A stretch of DNA of 36,070 bases from assembly GCF_014694315.1 (NCBI RefSeq), contig NZ_JAAOXD010000007.1, forward strand, positions 357,945 through 394,014, written 5' to 3'. How positions within the stretch are numbered: the first letter of the stretch is position 1; the number at the start of each line of letters is the position of its first letter. The notes beneath the pieces are model-generated. The model saw only the letters and a list, made by a program, of their open reading frames with translations. It was not told where the DNA came from and made no database searches. The DNA is from Arthrobacter ipis (GTDB taxonomy: Bacteria; Actinomycetota; Actinomycetes; Actinomycetales; Micrococcaceae). Positions 1-8,746 of this stretch are shown here, piece by piece. A program made the translations under genes and the position numbers.

Positions 1-1464
<1,464 letters not shown>

Positions 1465-1508
1465 AAGGAACTCCATAACTAAGGCGGCGCAGGGTACGCC
1501 GCAGTGAT

Positions 1509-1756
1509 TCGGGTTCCTCCCCGCTCTGTATTGGACCTGAGAGTTTCCGCGTTGCTGCGCCTACGCACAGCTCCGCTTGCACCGTCGGTGAGCACAGCAT
1601 GCCCTGAACCCTCCGCGCGGTGGCGGAACATTCAATGCGGGCAGCCTGCTGCTTTCCAGAGTTGCCTTGCCGCAGCGGTACATGGGCCTGAGAGATTCCT
1701 GGGGAGGTTTTGCTCCTACGGCGCCTGCTTGTACCTACTTGCAGGACTCTCCCGCC
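1509..1756 (-). ncRNA. Tandem glycine riboswitch upstream of gcvP
   Basis: Read on the minus strand, the leader contains GGCGGGAGAGTCCTGC, then GGCGCCGTAGGAGCAA and AATCTCTCAGGC. These are the conserved blocks of the first glycine aptamer. They are followed by a second aptamer with AACTCTGGAAAG, GACGGTGCAAGCGG, AACTCTCAGGTCCAATACAG and AGCGGGGAGG, ending about 45 nt before the gcvP start. The two-aptamer arrangement in front of a glycine-cleavage gene is the established architecture of this riboswitch class, which normally activates expression when glycine is abundant. The expression platform is not obvious; I see no poly-U terminator between aptamer 2 and gcvP. Boundaries are approximate. 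Confidence 0.93.
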
Positions 1757-1784
1757 GCAGATCGAAGGCATATTCAGTTGAGCG

Positions 1785-1798
1785 GTGACAGCTGTCAC
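1785..1798. promoter_or_regulatory. 14-bp perfect palindrome before the gcvP riboswitch
   Basis: GTGACAGCTGTCAC is its own reverse complement and lies about 30 bp upstream of the first glycine aptamer, where the gcvP promoter must be. It could be a protein-binding operator adding a second control layer over the riboswitch. No regulator is identified and a chance palindrome is possible. Confidence 0.4.
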
Positions 1799-1889
1799 AG
1801 AGGCTATTCTCCTACGCCGCGATCGCGTCTGCAAACTGTGGCGGCGTGGGCTGGCACACGCCCGGGGCGCAGCTACCCCCGCAGCCTGC

Positions 1890-2441
1890 CTACCCCCGCA
1901 GCCGGTCGAGGGCCGCAAGAAGGCTCTCGACGTCGGCCGCGGTCTCCGACGGCGTCGCGGCCGGGCCGATCGACAGCATGGCGTTGAAGTAGAGCCCGTC
2001 ACCCATGTACAGGACGGCCTTCGCGAGGCCCGGCCCGACGTCGCGGGCGATCTCGTCGAGCCACCGCTGCTGGATGTGTGCGAACCGGCGCCGGGTCTCC
2101 TCGTGCGCCACCTCGGCGAGCCTCGTGGCAGCCACGATGGCGCGGTCCAGCGGGGTGTCCGCCCAGACGGACGACTTGATGAAGTAGGCGGCTGCACCCT
2201 CGGGAGCCGCGGCCATGGCCTGCGCGTCCGCCTCCGCGAACTCGTCCAACCGGTCCAGCAGGACGCCGATCAGCGCTTCCTTGTTTGGGAAGTGGTACAG
2301 CAGCCCGCCCTTGGACACCCCGGCGCGGGCAGCCACGGCGTCAAGGGTGGCGGCACGCTCCCCCACCTCGATCAGCAGGGATTCAAACGCATCGAGCACT
2401 GCGCCGCGGGCGACCGGTTTTCTGGGCATGGCTTCCATCAT
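1890..2441 (-). CDS. TetR/AcrR family transcriptional regulator
   Basis: A cytoplasmic one-component repressor of 183 aa, normal for TetR proteins. The N-terminal helix-turn-helix reads LDAVAARAGVSKGGLLYHFPNKEALI (shown only in part by its key blocks AARAGVSKGGLLYHF and NKEAL), about residues 37-60, followed by a C-terminal ligand-binding helical domain. It is divergently transcribed from the MFS exporter at 2496 with a 28-bp palindrome between them, the classic arrangement in which the TetR protein represses both itself and the pump until a toxic ligand binds. Three ATG codons (2441, 2438, 2429) could start it; GAAG five bases before 2441 favours the upstream ones. The ligand cannot be told from sequence. 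Confidence 0.92.
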   Translation of the reverse strand: MMEAMPRKPVARGAVLDAFESLLIEVGERAATLDAVAARAGVSKGGLLYHFPNKEALIGVLLDRLDEFAEADAQAMAAAPEGAAAYFIKSSVWADTPLDRAIVAATRLAEVAHEETRRRFAHIQQRWLDEIARDVGPGLAKAVLYMGDGLYFNAMLSIGPAATPSETAADVESLLAALDRLRG

Positions 2442-2463
2442 GCCCGCTTCAGTAGCAGGTTTA

Positions 2464-2491
2464 TAACTGTACCGTCCAGACGGTATAGTTA
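2464..2491. promoter_or_regulatory. Palindromic TetR operator between regulator and exporter
   Basis: The centre is ACCGTC-CA-GACGGT, a perfect 6-bp inverted repeat, and outer arms TAACT/AGTTA extend the dyad to 28 bp around 2477.5. It ends four bases before the exporter ATG and lies 22 bp from the regulator start, so binding would block both promoters. Position, symmetry and the flanking TetR gene support the call; binding is inferred. Confidence 0.85.
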
Positions 2492-2495
2492 CCTC

Positions 2496-4073
2496 ATGAC
2501 CATGAACTCAGCCCTTCACCCGGAGCGCACTTCTGCCGCCGAGGCTTTGCACCGCCAGCCTTCCAGCGGTGGCGGCGCGCGCGACTGGTTCGCCCTGGCC
2601 CTGCTCATGTTCCCGGTCCTACTGGTGGCCGTGGACAACACCGCCCTGACGTTTGCGCTTCCCGCAATCGCCCGCAGCCTGGACCCCTCGGGCGTGCAGC
2701 TGTTGTGGATAGTGGATGCATACGCCCTGGTCCTCGCCGGACTGCTGGTGGCCATGGGCAGCCTTGGCGACAGGATCGGGCGTCGCCGGTTGCTGCTCGT
2801 CGGCATTTCGGGTTTTGCGGCGGTCTCAGCGGCGTCGGCCTTCGCCCCGACCGCAGAGTGGCTCATCGCAGGCCGCGCGGCCATGGGATTCTTCGGTGCA
2901 ATGCTCATGCCGTCCACACTGTCCCTGATCCGCAACATCTTCCGGGAGTCCGGCAGGCGGAGGCTGGCGGTGGCCATCTGGGCTGCCGGGTTCTCCGGCG
3001 GCGCCGCGCTGGGGCCGATCTTTGGCGGCTGGCTGGTGGAGCACTTCTGGTGGGGCGCCGTCCTGCTGGTTGCCGTACCGATCATGCTGCCGCCGCTGGT
3101 CTTCGGCCGTTTCCTCATTCCTGAGTCCAAGGACCCCAGCCCGGGACGGGTGGACGGGGCCAGCATTGCACTGTCGATGCTGACCATGGTGCCGGTGGTC
3201 TACGGCATCAAGGAACTGGCCACCCACGGCCCCGGCGTGCAATCCCTCGGCGTTCTGGCCTTTGGCCTGGCCATGGGCCTCGTGTTCGTCCGCCGGCAGC
3301 GGGCCCTCGCGTCCCCGCTGCTGGACTTGTCGCTGTTCAAGAACCGCGTGTTCAGCACGGCAATCACGGCCAACGTCCTGGCGCTGTTCTCCTACAACGG
3401 GTTCATCCTGTTTTTGGCCCAGCATCTCCAGCTGCTTGAAGGCATGTCGCCGTCGGAATCCGGCACGGCGATGCTGCCCGCCCTGACCGCCATGGTGGTG
3501 GCCGGACTGCTGGTGGTTCCGCTGGTACGGAAGATCCGCCCGGGCTTCGTGGTGGCCGCGGGACTGGCGCTGAGCGCCACGGGTTACGCCCTCGTGGCGT
3601 TCGGGGATCACGACACCGGACCCACGGCACTGCTGGCCGCCCTCCTCATTCTGGCGCTGGGTGTGGGGTCCGCGGAGACCATCTCGAATGACCTGATTCT
3701 GGGATCTGTGCCCGCGGAAAAATCCGGAGCGGCCGCAGCAATCTCCGAGACGGGCTACGAAGTGGGTTCACTCCTGGGGACAGCCATCCTGGGATCGATC
3801 CTGACCGCGTCCTACCAGCAGCACCTCTCCCTGCCCGAGGCTGTTGGCGGCACGGTTCCGGCGGCGTCCGCGGACCAGGCCAGGGAAACGCTGGCCGGCG
3901 CCGTGGAGCTGGCGGGGTCTCTGCCGGCCCCGGTGGCCGAGGGGCTCACGGCGGCCGCCCGGGCAGCGTTTGATTCGGGCGTCCACATCACCGCGGCGAT
4001 TGCGCTGGTACTGATGGCGGGAGCCTCGGTGCTCGCCGCCGTCGTACTTCGCCGCGTCCCGCGCGCGAAGTAG
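2496..4073 (+). CDS. MFS transporter, DHA2 family (QacA/SmvA-like drug:H+ antiporter)
   Basis: A 525-aa inner-membrane exporter with about 14 hydrophobic segments, the length and topology of the DHA2 branch. Visible motifs are VDNTALTFALPAIAR in TM1 (motif D1, typical of QacA/SmvA proteins), GSLGDRIGRRRLL in loop 2-3 (motif A) and GGAALGPIFGGWL in TM5 (motif C, the antiporter signature). It probably expels cationic or hydrophobic toxicants using the proton gradient. The start at 2496 was chosen because it directly follows the operator; the open frame continues upstream but that part overlaps the regulator gene. Expression is presumably controlled by the divergent TetR protein. The substrate is unknown. 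Confidence 0.92.
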   Translation: MTMNSALHPERTSAAEALHRQPSSGGGARDWFALALLMFPVLLVAVDNTALTFALPAIARSLDPSGVQLLWIVDAYALVLAGLLVAMGSLGDRIGRRRLLLVGISGFAAVSAASAFAPTAEWLIAGRAAMGFFGAMLMPSTLSLIRNIFRESGRRRLAVAIWAAGFSGGAALGPIFGGWLVEHFWWGAVLLVAVPIMLPPLVFGRFLIPESKDPSPGRVDGASIALSMLTMVPVVYGIKELATHGPGVQSLGVLAFGLAMGLVFVRRQRALASPLLDLSLFKNRVFSTAITANVLALFSYNGFILFLAQHLQLLEGMSPSESGTAMLPALTAMVVAGLLVVPLVRKIRPGFVVAAGLALSATGYALVAFGDHDTGPTALLAALLILALGVGSAETISNDLILGSVPAEKSGAAAAISETGYEVGSLLGTAILGSILTASYQQHLSLPEAVGGTVPAASADQARETLAGAVELAGSLPAPVAEGLTAAARAAFDSGVHITAAIALVLMAGASVLAAVVLRRVPRAK

Positions 4074-4118
4074 CCGCGACGCAGCAGCTGGTGCCGCACG
4101 CACGGCAGCCGACACAGA

Positions 4119-4158
4119 AACGGGCAGCCCCGGAGAAATTCCTCCGAGGCTGCCCGTT
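4119..4158. terminator. Bidirectional hairpin between convergent MFS and dps genes
   Basis: AACGGGCAGCC...GGCTGCCCGTT arms with an inner CGGAG/CTCCG helix and an AAATT-type loop form a strong stem between two convergent genes, so it can end transcription from either side. U-tracts are short. Confidence 0.8.
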
Positions 4159-4185
4159 CGCAGCCGGCCGCGCGTGGCCCGCTGG

Positions 4186-4665
4186 CTACTTGCTGTCAGG
4201 CTTCGTGGCGCTGGCCGACGCCTTCATGTTCTCGGCGCCCACCATCCACGCGAACTGCTCAAGCTTTTCGATGAAGGTGTGCAGCAGGTCTGCGGTGGTG
4301 GGGTCTTCCTCATCCACCTCGTCATGGACCTTGCGCATGGTGCCCACGGCCGCTTCGAGTGCAGCGACTATGCGGTCGACCGCATCCTTGGTGTTGATGA
4401 GCCCGTCGGGGAACTGCGGAAGGTGGGTCCCCTTTGCCACGGTGGCGCTGCGGCCGTCCGGCAGGGCATGCAGGGCACGCATGCGCTCCGCCATGTCGTC
4501 GGCAAAGGCCCGTGCGGCATCGACGATCTCGTCCAGCTGAAGATGCAGATCCCTGAAGTTGGTTCCCACGATGTTCCAGTGCGCCTGCTTGCCCTGGATG
4601 TGCAGCTCGATCAGGTCCGCCAGGACGGCCTGCATGTTGTTGGTCAGTGTCGGTGAAGCCTTCAT
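4186..4665 (-). CDS. dps: Dps family DNA-protection/ferritin-like protein
   Basis: A 159-aa four-helix protein of the Dps family, which assembles into a 12-mer that oxidises and stores Fe(II) using H2O2 and so protects DNA in starvation and oxidative stress. The ferroxidase pattern KQAHWNIVGTNFRDLHLQLDE (His29, His41, Asp45, Glu46 region) is intact, and the C-terminal helices carry TADLLHTFIEKLEQFAWM. A good AGGAGG ribosome-binding site lies six bases before the ATG at 4665. The protein is monocistronic, convergent with the MFS gene and divergent from the agmatine operon. The short tail KASASATKPDSK lacks the long lysine-rich extension some Dps proteins use to bind DNA. Confidence 0.95.
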   Translation of the reverse strand: MKASPTLTNNMQAVLADLIELHIQGKQAHWNIVGTNFRDLHLQLDEIVDAARAFADDMAERMRALHALPDGRSATVAKGTHLPQFPDGLINTKDAVDRIVAALEAAVGTMRKVHDEVDEEDPTTADLLHTFIEKLEQFAWMVGAENMKASASATKPDSK

Positions 4666-4788
4666 GAATCCTCCTCGAATGGTCCAGTGGTTCCGACGCT
4701 ACCGCAGGCGCTCCGGCGCCGGGAGCGGCGGAAGCAGAATTTCACGATCAGCTTACTTACTACTTTGCGCACCCCGAATGAGAAGGGT

Positions 4789-4813
4789 CATAAATGAGTG
4801 ACGTTCAAATTGC
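4789..4813. promoter_or_regulatory. Upstream copy of the agmatine-operon operator
   Basis: TAAATGAGTGACGTTCA at 4791-4807 matches, in inverted orientation, the palindrome at 4842-4866 (about 18 of 25 positions). Its centre (4801) is 53 bp from the centre of the other copy (4854), very close to five helical turns, so one protein could bind both sites on the same face. Confidence 0.6.
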
Positions 4814-4815
4814 CC

Positions 4816-4844
4816 TTGCCTCACCCCCGCGGCGGGTGCATACT
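4816..4844 (+). promoter_or_regulatory. Probable promoter of the agmatine operon
   Basis: TTGCCT (4816-4821) and CATACT (4839-4844) are separated by 17 bp, an acceptable sigma-70-type pair. The -10 box overlaps the start of the downstream operator at 4842, which would suit repression. Inferred from position and spacing. Confidence 0.5.
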
Positions 4845-4866
4845 AAATGAACGTCATTCATTTAGT
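4842..4866. promoter_or_regulatory. Palindromic operator before the agmatine operon
   Basis: ACTAAATGAA and TTCATTTAGT are perfect 10-bp inverted arms around a 5-bp centre (CGTCA). The site lies 31 bp before the nitrilase ATG and overlaps the likely -10 box. The shape suits a TetR- or GntR-type dimer, but no regulator gene adjoins the operon in this window. Confidence 0.75.
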
Positions 4867-4896
4867 GACGGTCGTCTCACTGGAGAAATCACCATC

Positions 4897-5988
4897 ATGA
4901 TCGAAATAACCTGCCTCAACGCGCCTGCTTCCCTCGCCCGGACAGAGCCGTCCGGACGTCCAGCCTTGAGGGTCGGCGTGGTGCAGCACCGCTGGCACAG
5001 CAGCGCCGCCGCACTCCGCGCGGAACTCAACGAGGGCATCGACCGTGCCGCCCGGCTGGGCGCCACCGTGGTGTTCCTGCCCGAGCTCACCCTTTCCCGC
5101 TACCCCGCAGACCAGGTCCCGGAGAATGACCTTGGGCGGCAGGGCCAGGAGCGGCCGCGCCCTTCCGACGCCGCCGAGGACCTGCTGACCGGTCCCACCT
5201 TCCGCTTCGCAGCCGAGGCCGCCCGCCGGAACGGCATCACCGTCCACGCCTCGCTCTTCCAGCGAGCCGGCAACCCGGACGGCTCGGATGACGGCCTGGG
5301 CCTGAACACGTCCATCCTCGTGTCCCCGTCCGGCGAGCTCCTGGCCCGCACCCACAAGCTGCACATCCCGGTGACCGCCGGATACTACGAGGACAAGTTC
5401 TTCCGCCAGGGCCCTGCCGCGGAGGACGCTTACCAGGTCCACGCCGCGGCTGAACTCGGCGGCGCCCGGCTGGGCATGCCCACCTGCTGGGACGAGTGGT
5501 TCCCAGAGCTGGCCCGCGTGTACTCCCTCGGCGGCGCCGAACTGCTGGTGTACCCGACGGCGATCGGTTCCGAGCCGCTGTTCCCGGACTTTGACACGCA
5601 GCCCCTCTGGCAGCAGGTCATCGTGGGCAACGGCATAGCCAACGGCCTGTTCATGGTGGTCCCGAACCGCTGGGGCCAGGAGGGCAGCCTGGACTTCTAC
5701 GGATCCTCCTTCATCTCCGACCCCTACGGCCGCATCCTGGTCCAGGCACCGCGCGACGAGTCGGCTGTCCTTGTGGCCGACCTCGACCTGGACCAGCGCA
5801 AGGACTGGCTGACGCTGTTCCCGTTCCTGACCACGCGCCGCCCGGACACCTACGCCCGGCTCACCGAGCCGGTCCGCCCGGAGGAGCCGTTCGGCAGCGA
5901 CGCAGGGGTTTCGGCAGGCTCAACCGACGGGGACGCGACCTCAACCAGCGGGGACATCGGCTCAACCACCGAGCGGGTCAGCGCATGA
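4897..5988 (+). CDS. aguB: Nitrilase-superfamily amidohydrolase, probable N-carbamoylputrescine amidase
   Basis: A 363-aa cytoplasmic C-N hydrolase. The catalytic triad is visible: Glu63 in FLPELTLSRY, Lys154 in THKLHIP and Cys197 in MPTCWDEWFPE. The TCWDEWFPE context, the GYYEDKFF block and the neighbouring agmatine deiminase point to N-carbamoylputrescine amidase, which releases putrescine, CO2 and ammonia. The ATG at 4897 has GGAG 11 nt upstream, somewhat far; the frame is open further upstream, but that stretch holds the operator and promoter. The body ends near residue 330; the last ~30 residues are a Gly/Ser/Thr-rich tail encoded by a repeat-like sequence (5907-5975) that looks acquired. 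The stop overlaps the next start (ATGA), so translation is probably coupled. Confidence 0.9.
   Translation: MIEITCLNAPASLARTEPSGRPALRVGVVQHRWHSSAAALRAELNEGIDRAARLGATVVFLPELTLSRYPADQVPENDLGRQGQERPRPSDAAEDLLTGPTFRFAAEAARRNGITVHASLFQRAGNPDGSDDGLGLNTSILVSPSGELLARTHKLHIPVTAGYYEDKFFRQGPAAEDAYQVHAAAELGGARLGMPTCWDEWFPELARVYSLGGAELLVYPTAIGSEPLFPDFDTQPLWQQVIVGNGIANGLFMVVPNRWGQEGSLDFYGSSFISDPYGRILVQAPRDESAVLVADLDLDQRKDWLTLFPFLTTRRPDTYARLTEPVRPEEPFGSDAGVSAGSTDGDATSTSGDIGSTTERVSA
5907..5975 (+). repeat. Repeat-like sequence encoding the nitrilase C-terminal tail
   Basis: GGTTTCGGCAGGCTCAACC is followed by CTCAACCAGCGGGGACATCGG and GGCTCAACCACCGAGC, i.e. three degenerate CTCAACC-containing units in 70 bp. 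From memory, motifs of the form GGTTTCGRCAGGCTCAACC recur in intergenic regions of Micrococcales genomes; this could not be checked here. In this window it lies inside the coding region and supplies the low-complexity tail. Confidence 0.5.
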
Positions 5989-7010
5989 GCATGTGGCGCA
6001 TGCCGGCCGAAACGGCGCCCCAGGAGCGGCTTTGGATGGCCTTCCCCACGGGCGGCTACACCCTCGGGGACACCGCGGAGGAGGCGCACGCCGCCCGGTC
6101 CGTCTGGGCCGCCGTCGCGAACGCCGCCGTCGAGTTTGAACCGGTCACCATGGTGGTGGACCCGTCCGACGTCGGGACCGCCGCCCGCTACCTGTCACCT
6201 GCCGTCGAGGTGCTGACGGCGGAACTCAACGACGCCTGGATGCGCGACATCGGCCCGACGTTTGTCCTGGACGGAAATGGCGCCCTGGGCGCCGTGGCCT
6301 GGGTCTTCAACGGCTGGGGCGCTCAGGACTGGGCGAGCTGGGACAAGGACTCGCTGGTCGCCGCCGAGGTGGCCGGCCGGTCCAGCGCCCGGCACCTGGT
6401 GTCCGAGCTGGTCAACGAGGGCGGCGGAATCCAGGTGGACGGCGAGGGCACGGTGCTGGTCACCGAAACGGTGCAGCTGGATCCGGGCCGCAATCCCGGG
6501 CTCAGCAAGGCCGACGTCGAAGCCGAACTGGCCAGGACCATCGGCGCCAAAAAGGTGATCTGGCTGCCTCGCGGGCTCACCCGTGACTCGCAGCGGTTCG
6601 GAACGCGCGGGCACGTGGACATCGTTGCCGCCATCCCGTCCCCGGGCACTTTGCTGGTCCATTCCCAGCAGAACCCCGCCCACCCGGACTACGAGGTGAG
6701 CCGGGAAATCGTCAGCTTCCTGTCCTCCACCACGGACGCAGCCGGCCGGGAATGGTCGATCATCGAGGTCCCGGCGCCCGTTGCCCTGACGGATCCAGAG
6801 GGCTTCGTGGACTACAGCTACATCAACCATGTGGTGGTCAACGGCGGAGTCATCGCCTGCACATTCTCCGACCCCAACGACGAGAAGGCACTCCGCATCC
6901 TCGCGGATGCCTATCCCGGGCGCAAGGTAGTGGGCATCGACGCCCGCGAACTCTTCGCCCGCGGCGGGGGCATCCACTGCATTACCCAGCAGCAGCCCGC
7001 TGCCATCTAG
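5985..7010 (+). CDS. aguA: Agmatine deiminase
   Basis: A 341-aa member of the guanidino-modifying (PAD-like, five-bladed propeller) family that hydrolyses agmatine to N-carbamoylputrescine and ammonia in the cytoplasm. Key elements are all present: NDAWMRDIGP (residues 82-91), NEGGGI (144-149), the catalytic His210 in TRGHVDI and the nucleophilic Cys332 in GGGIHCITQQ near the C-terminus. Length is normal. The start codon overlaps the amidase stop by four bases, and the product is the amidase substrate, so the pair forms a two-step route to putrescine. A 12-nt gap separates it from the permease gene. Confidence 0.95.
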   Translation: MSMWRMPAETAPQERLWMAFPTGGYTLGDTAEEAHAARSVWAAVANAAVEFEPVTMVVDPSDVGTAARYLSPAVEVLTAELNDAWMRDIGPTFVLDGNGALGAVAWVFNGWGAQDWASWDKDSLVAAEVAGRSSARHLVSELVNEGGGIQVDGEGTVLVTETVQLDPGRNPGLSKADVEAELARTIGAKKVIWLPRGLTRDSQRFGTRGHVDIVAAIPSPGTLLVHSQQNPAHPDYEVSREIVSFLSSTTDAAGREWSIIEVPAPVALTDPEGFVDYSYINHVVVNGGVIACTFSDPNDEKALRILADAYPGRKVVGIDARELFARGGGIHCITQQQPAAI

Positions 7011-7022
7011 AAAGGGCCAGAC

Positions 7023-8585
7023 ATGAGCCAAACCACGCGTGAGAGCATCCAGCCCGCCGGGAATTCCCCGGCCGGCGAAGCAACGCACGGCATCACCGGA
7101 AAGGGCCTGAAAGGCGGGCAGCTGGGCCTCCTGGCCGTCGTCGTCCTGGGTATTTCCTCGGTGGCTCCGGCCTACAGCCTCACCAGTTCACTGGGACCCG
7201 CAGTCGGGACGGTGGGCGTGCAGCTGCCCGCTATCTTTATCGTCGCGTTCATCCCGATGATCCTGGTGGCGTTCGCCTACCGGGAGCTCAACGCCGACTC
7301 CCCGGACAGCGGCACCACGTTCACCTGGACGACAAAGGCGTTCGGCCCGTTCGTCGGCTGGATGGGCGGCTGGGGCCTCCTCGCGGCCAACATCATTGTT
7401 TTGTCCAACCTGGCAGGCGTCGCTGTGGACTTCTTCTACCTCTTCCTGGCCCAGGTGTTCAATAACCCCGAACTCGCGGACCTGACCTCCAACACGGCAC
7501 TCAATGTTGCCACCTGCCTCACGTTCGTGGCTCTCGCCGTCTGGGTCAGCTACCGCGGCCTGCACGCCACCAAGCTCGTGCAGTACAGCCTGGTCGGTTT
7601 CCAGGTCCTGGTCCTGGGCGTCTTCATCGTCATGGCGCTCACGCACGCAGCATCCGGTGACGCCGGCCCGTCCCTCGCCTTCAGTTGGGACTGGTTCAAC
7701 CCCGCCAGGATCGAGAGCTTCGAGCAGTTCACCGCCGGCATGTCACTCGCCGTTTTCGTCTACTGGGGCTGGGACGTGTGCCTGACCGTGAATGAGGAGA
7801 CCAAGGGCGGCAAGGGCACCGCGGGCAAGGCAGGAACCACGACGGCGATCGCCGTCCTGGCCCTCTACCTCGCCGTAATCGTGGCCACCATGATGGTGGC
7901 AGGCACTGGCGCCGACGGCATCGGCCTGAACAACCCGGACAACCAGTCGAATGTCTTCGCCGCGCTGGCTTCGCCGGTCATGGGTCCGCTGGCCATCCTG
8001 ATGTCGCTCGCAGTGCTCGCCGGCACCGCCTCGTCCCTGCAGTCCACCATGGCCTCCCCGGCACGCAGCCTGCTGGCCATGGGCCACTACGGCGCCCTGC
8101 CGCCGCGTTTCGCGTCGGTCAGCAAGCGCTTCGGGTCCCCCGGCTTCGCCACGCTGATCGCGGGCGGGATCTCCGGCGGCTTCTACGCCGTCATGAAGGT
8201 GGTCAGCGAGAACGTCCTCAACGACACCATCCTGGCGCTGGGCCTGATGATCTGTTTCTACTACGGCCTCACGGCCTTCGCCTGCACGTGGTACTTCCGG
8301 CACAGCCTGCTCTCCAGCGTCCGCAACTTCTTCATGCGGCTGCTGTTCCCCATGGTGGGCGGACTGGTCCTCACCGTCGTCTTCATCCAGACGGCCGCGG
8401 ACAGCTGGGCGCCCGAGTTCGGCAGCGGTTCCGAGATCTTCGGCGTGGGGCTCGTGTTCGTGCTCGGCGTGGGAATCCTGGCCCTCGGAATTGTCGTCAT
8501 GCTGGTGATGGCCCGGCTGCGGCCCGGCTACTTCCGCGGCGACACCATCCGTAAGGACACCCCCGCGCTGGTGGTTCCCGAATAA
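7023..8585 (+). CDS. APC-superfamily amino acid/polyamine permease
   Basis: A 520-aa inner-membrane permease with about 12 hydrophobic segments. The N-terminal half shows GISSVAPAYSLTSSLGP (TM1 unwound region of APC transporters), then FAYRELNADSPDSGTTFTW and PFVGWMGGWGLL, all typical of the amino acid-polyamine-organocation superfamily. AAAGGG lies about 8 nt before the ATG. As third gene of the agmatine operon it most likely imports agmatine, putrescine or arginine by proton or antiport coupling; the exact substrate is inference from context. The N-terminal 35 residues are polar and cytoplasmic. A strong terminator follows. Confidence 0.9.
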   Translation: MSQTTRESIQPAGNSPAGEATHGITGKGLKGGQLGLLAVVVLGISSVAPAYSLTSSLGPAVGTVGVQLPAIFIVAFIPMILVAFAYRELNADSPDSGTTFTWTTKAFGPFVGWMGGWGLLAANIIVLSNLAGVAVDFFYLFLAQVFNNPELADLTSNTALNVATCLTFVALAVWVSYRGLHATKLVQYSLVGFQVLVLGVFIVMALTHAASGDAGPSLAFSWDWFNPARIESFEQFTAGMSLAVFVYWGWDVCLTVNEETKGGKGTAGKAGTTTAIAVLALYLAVIVATMMVAGTGADGIGLNNPDNQSNVFAALASPVMGPLAILMSLAVLAGTASSLQSTMASPARSLLAMGHYGALPPRFASVSKRFGSPGFATLIAGGISGGFYAVMKVVSENVLNDTILALGLMICFYYGLTAFACTWYFRHSLLSSVRNFFMRLLFPMVGGLVLTVVFIQTAADSWAPEFGSGSEIFGVGLVFVLGVGILALGIVVMLVMARLRPGYFRGDTIRKDTPALVVPE

Positions 8586-8607
8586 CGTTTCCGCTTGCAA
8601 ACGCAGA

Positions 8608-8642
8608 GATGCCCCGCCTCCCGGTCCGGGAGGCGGGGCATC
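8608..8642 (+). terminator. Hairpin ending the agmatine operon
   Basis: A perfect 17-bp inverted repeat (GATGCCCCGCCTCCCGG and its complement) with a single-base centre sits 23 bp after the permease stop. It lacks a clear U-tract on the plus strand. The next 100 bp to the convergent gene hold only short G/C repeats I cannot assign. Confidence 0.8.
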
Positions 8643-8746
8643 GCTGCATTTAGCTGCATCGCTGCCTTGTAACTGGCAGTCAGGAAGCTGAACGTATGGG
8701 GACCCCCTTGTCCCATTAGCCGCTGGGCTCCCCTACTGCAGGCATC

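Noticed and set aside
1785..2495. Long N-terminal extension of the MFS exporter frame
   Set aside because: It lies antisense to the TetR gene and across the operator, and the family N-terminus fits the ATG at 2496.
4822..4838. CACCC/GGGTG inverted repeat in the agmatine promoter spacer
   Set aside because: Short and G/C-rich, without a second copy, unlike the two operator sites beside it.
8643..8746. Possible structured RNA in a G/C-rich stretch
   Set aside because: Short GGGGACCCCC-type words are present but no known riboswitch blocks and no consistent long pairing were found.
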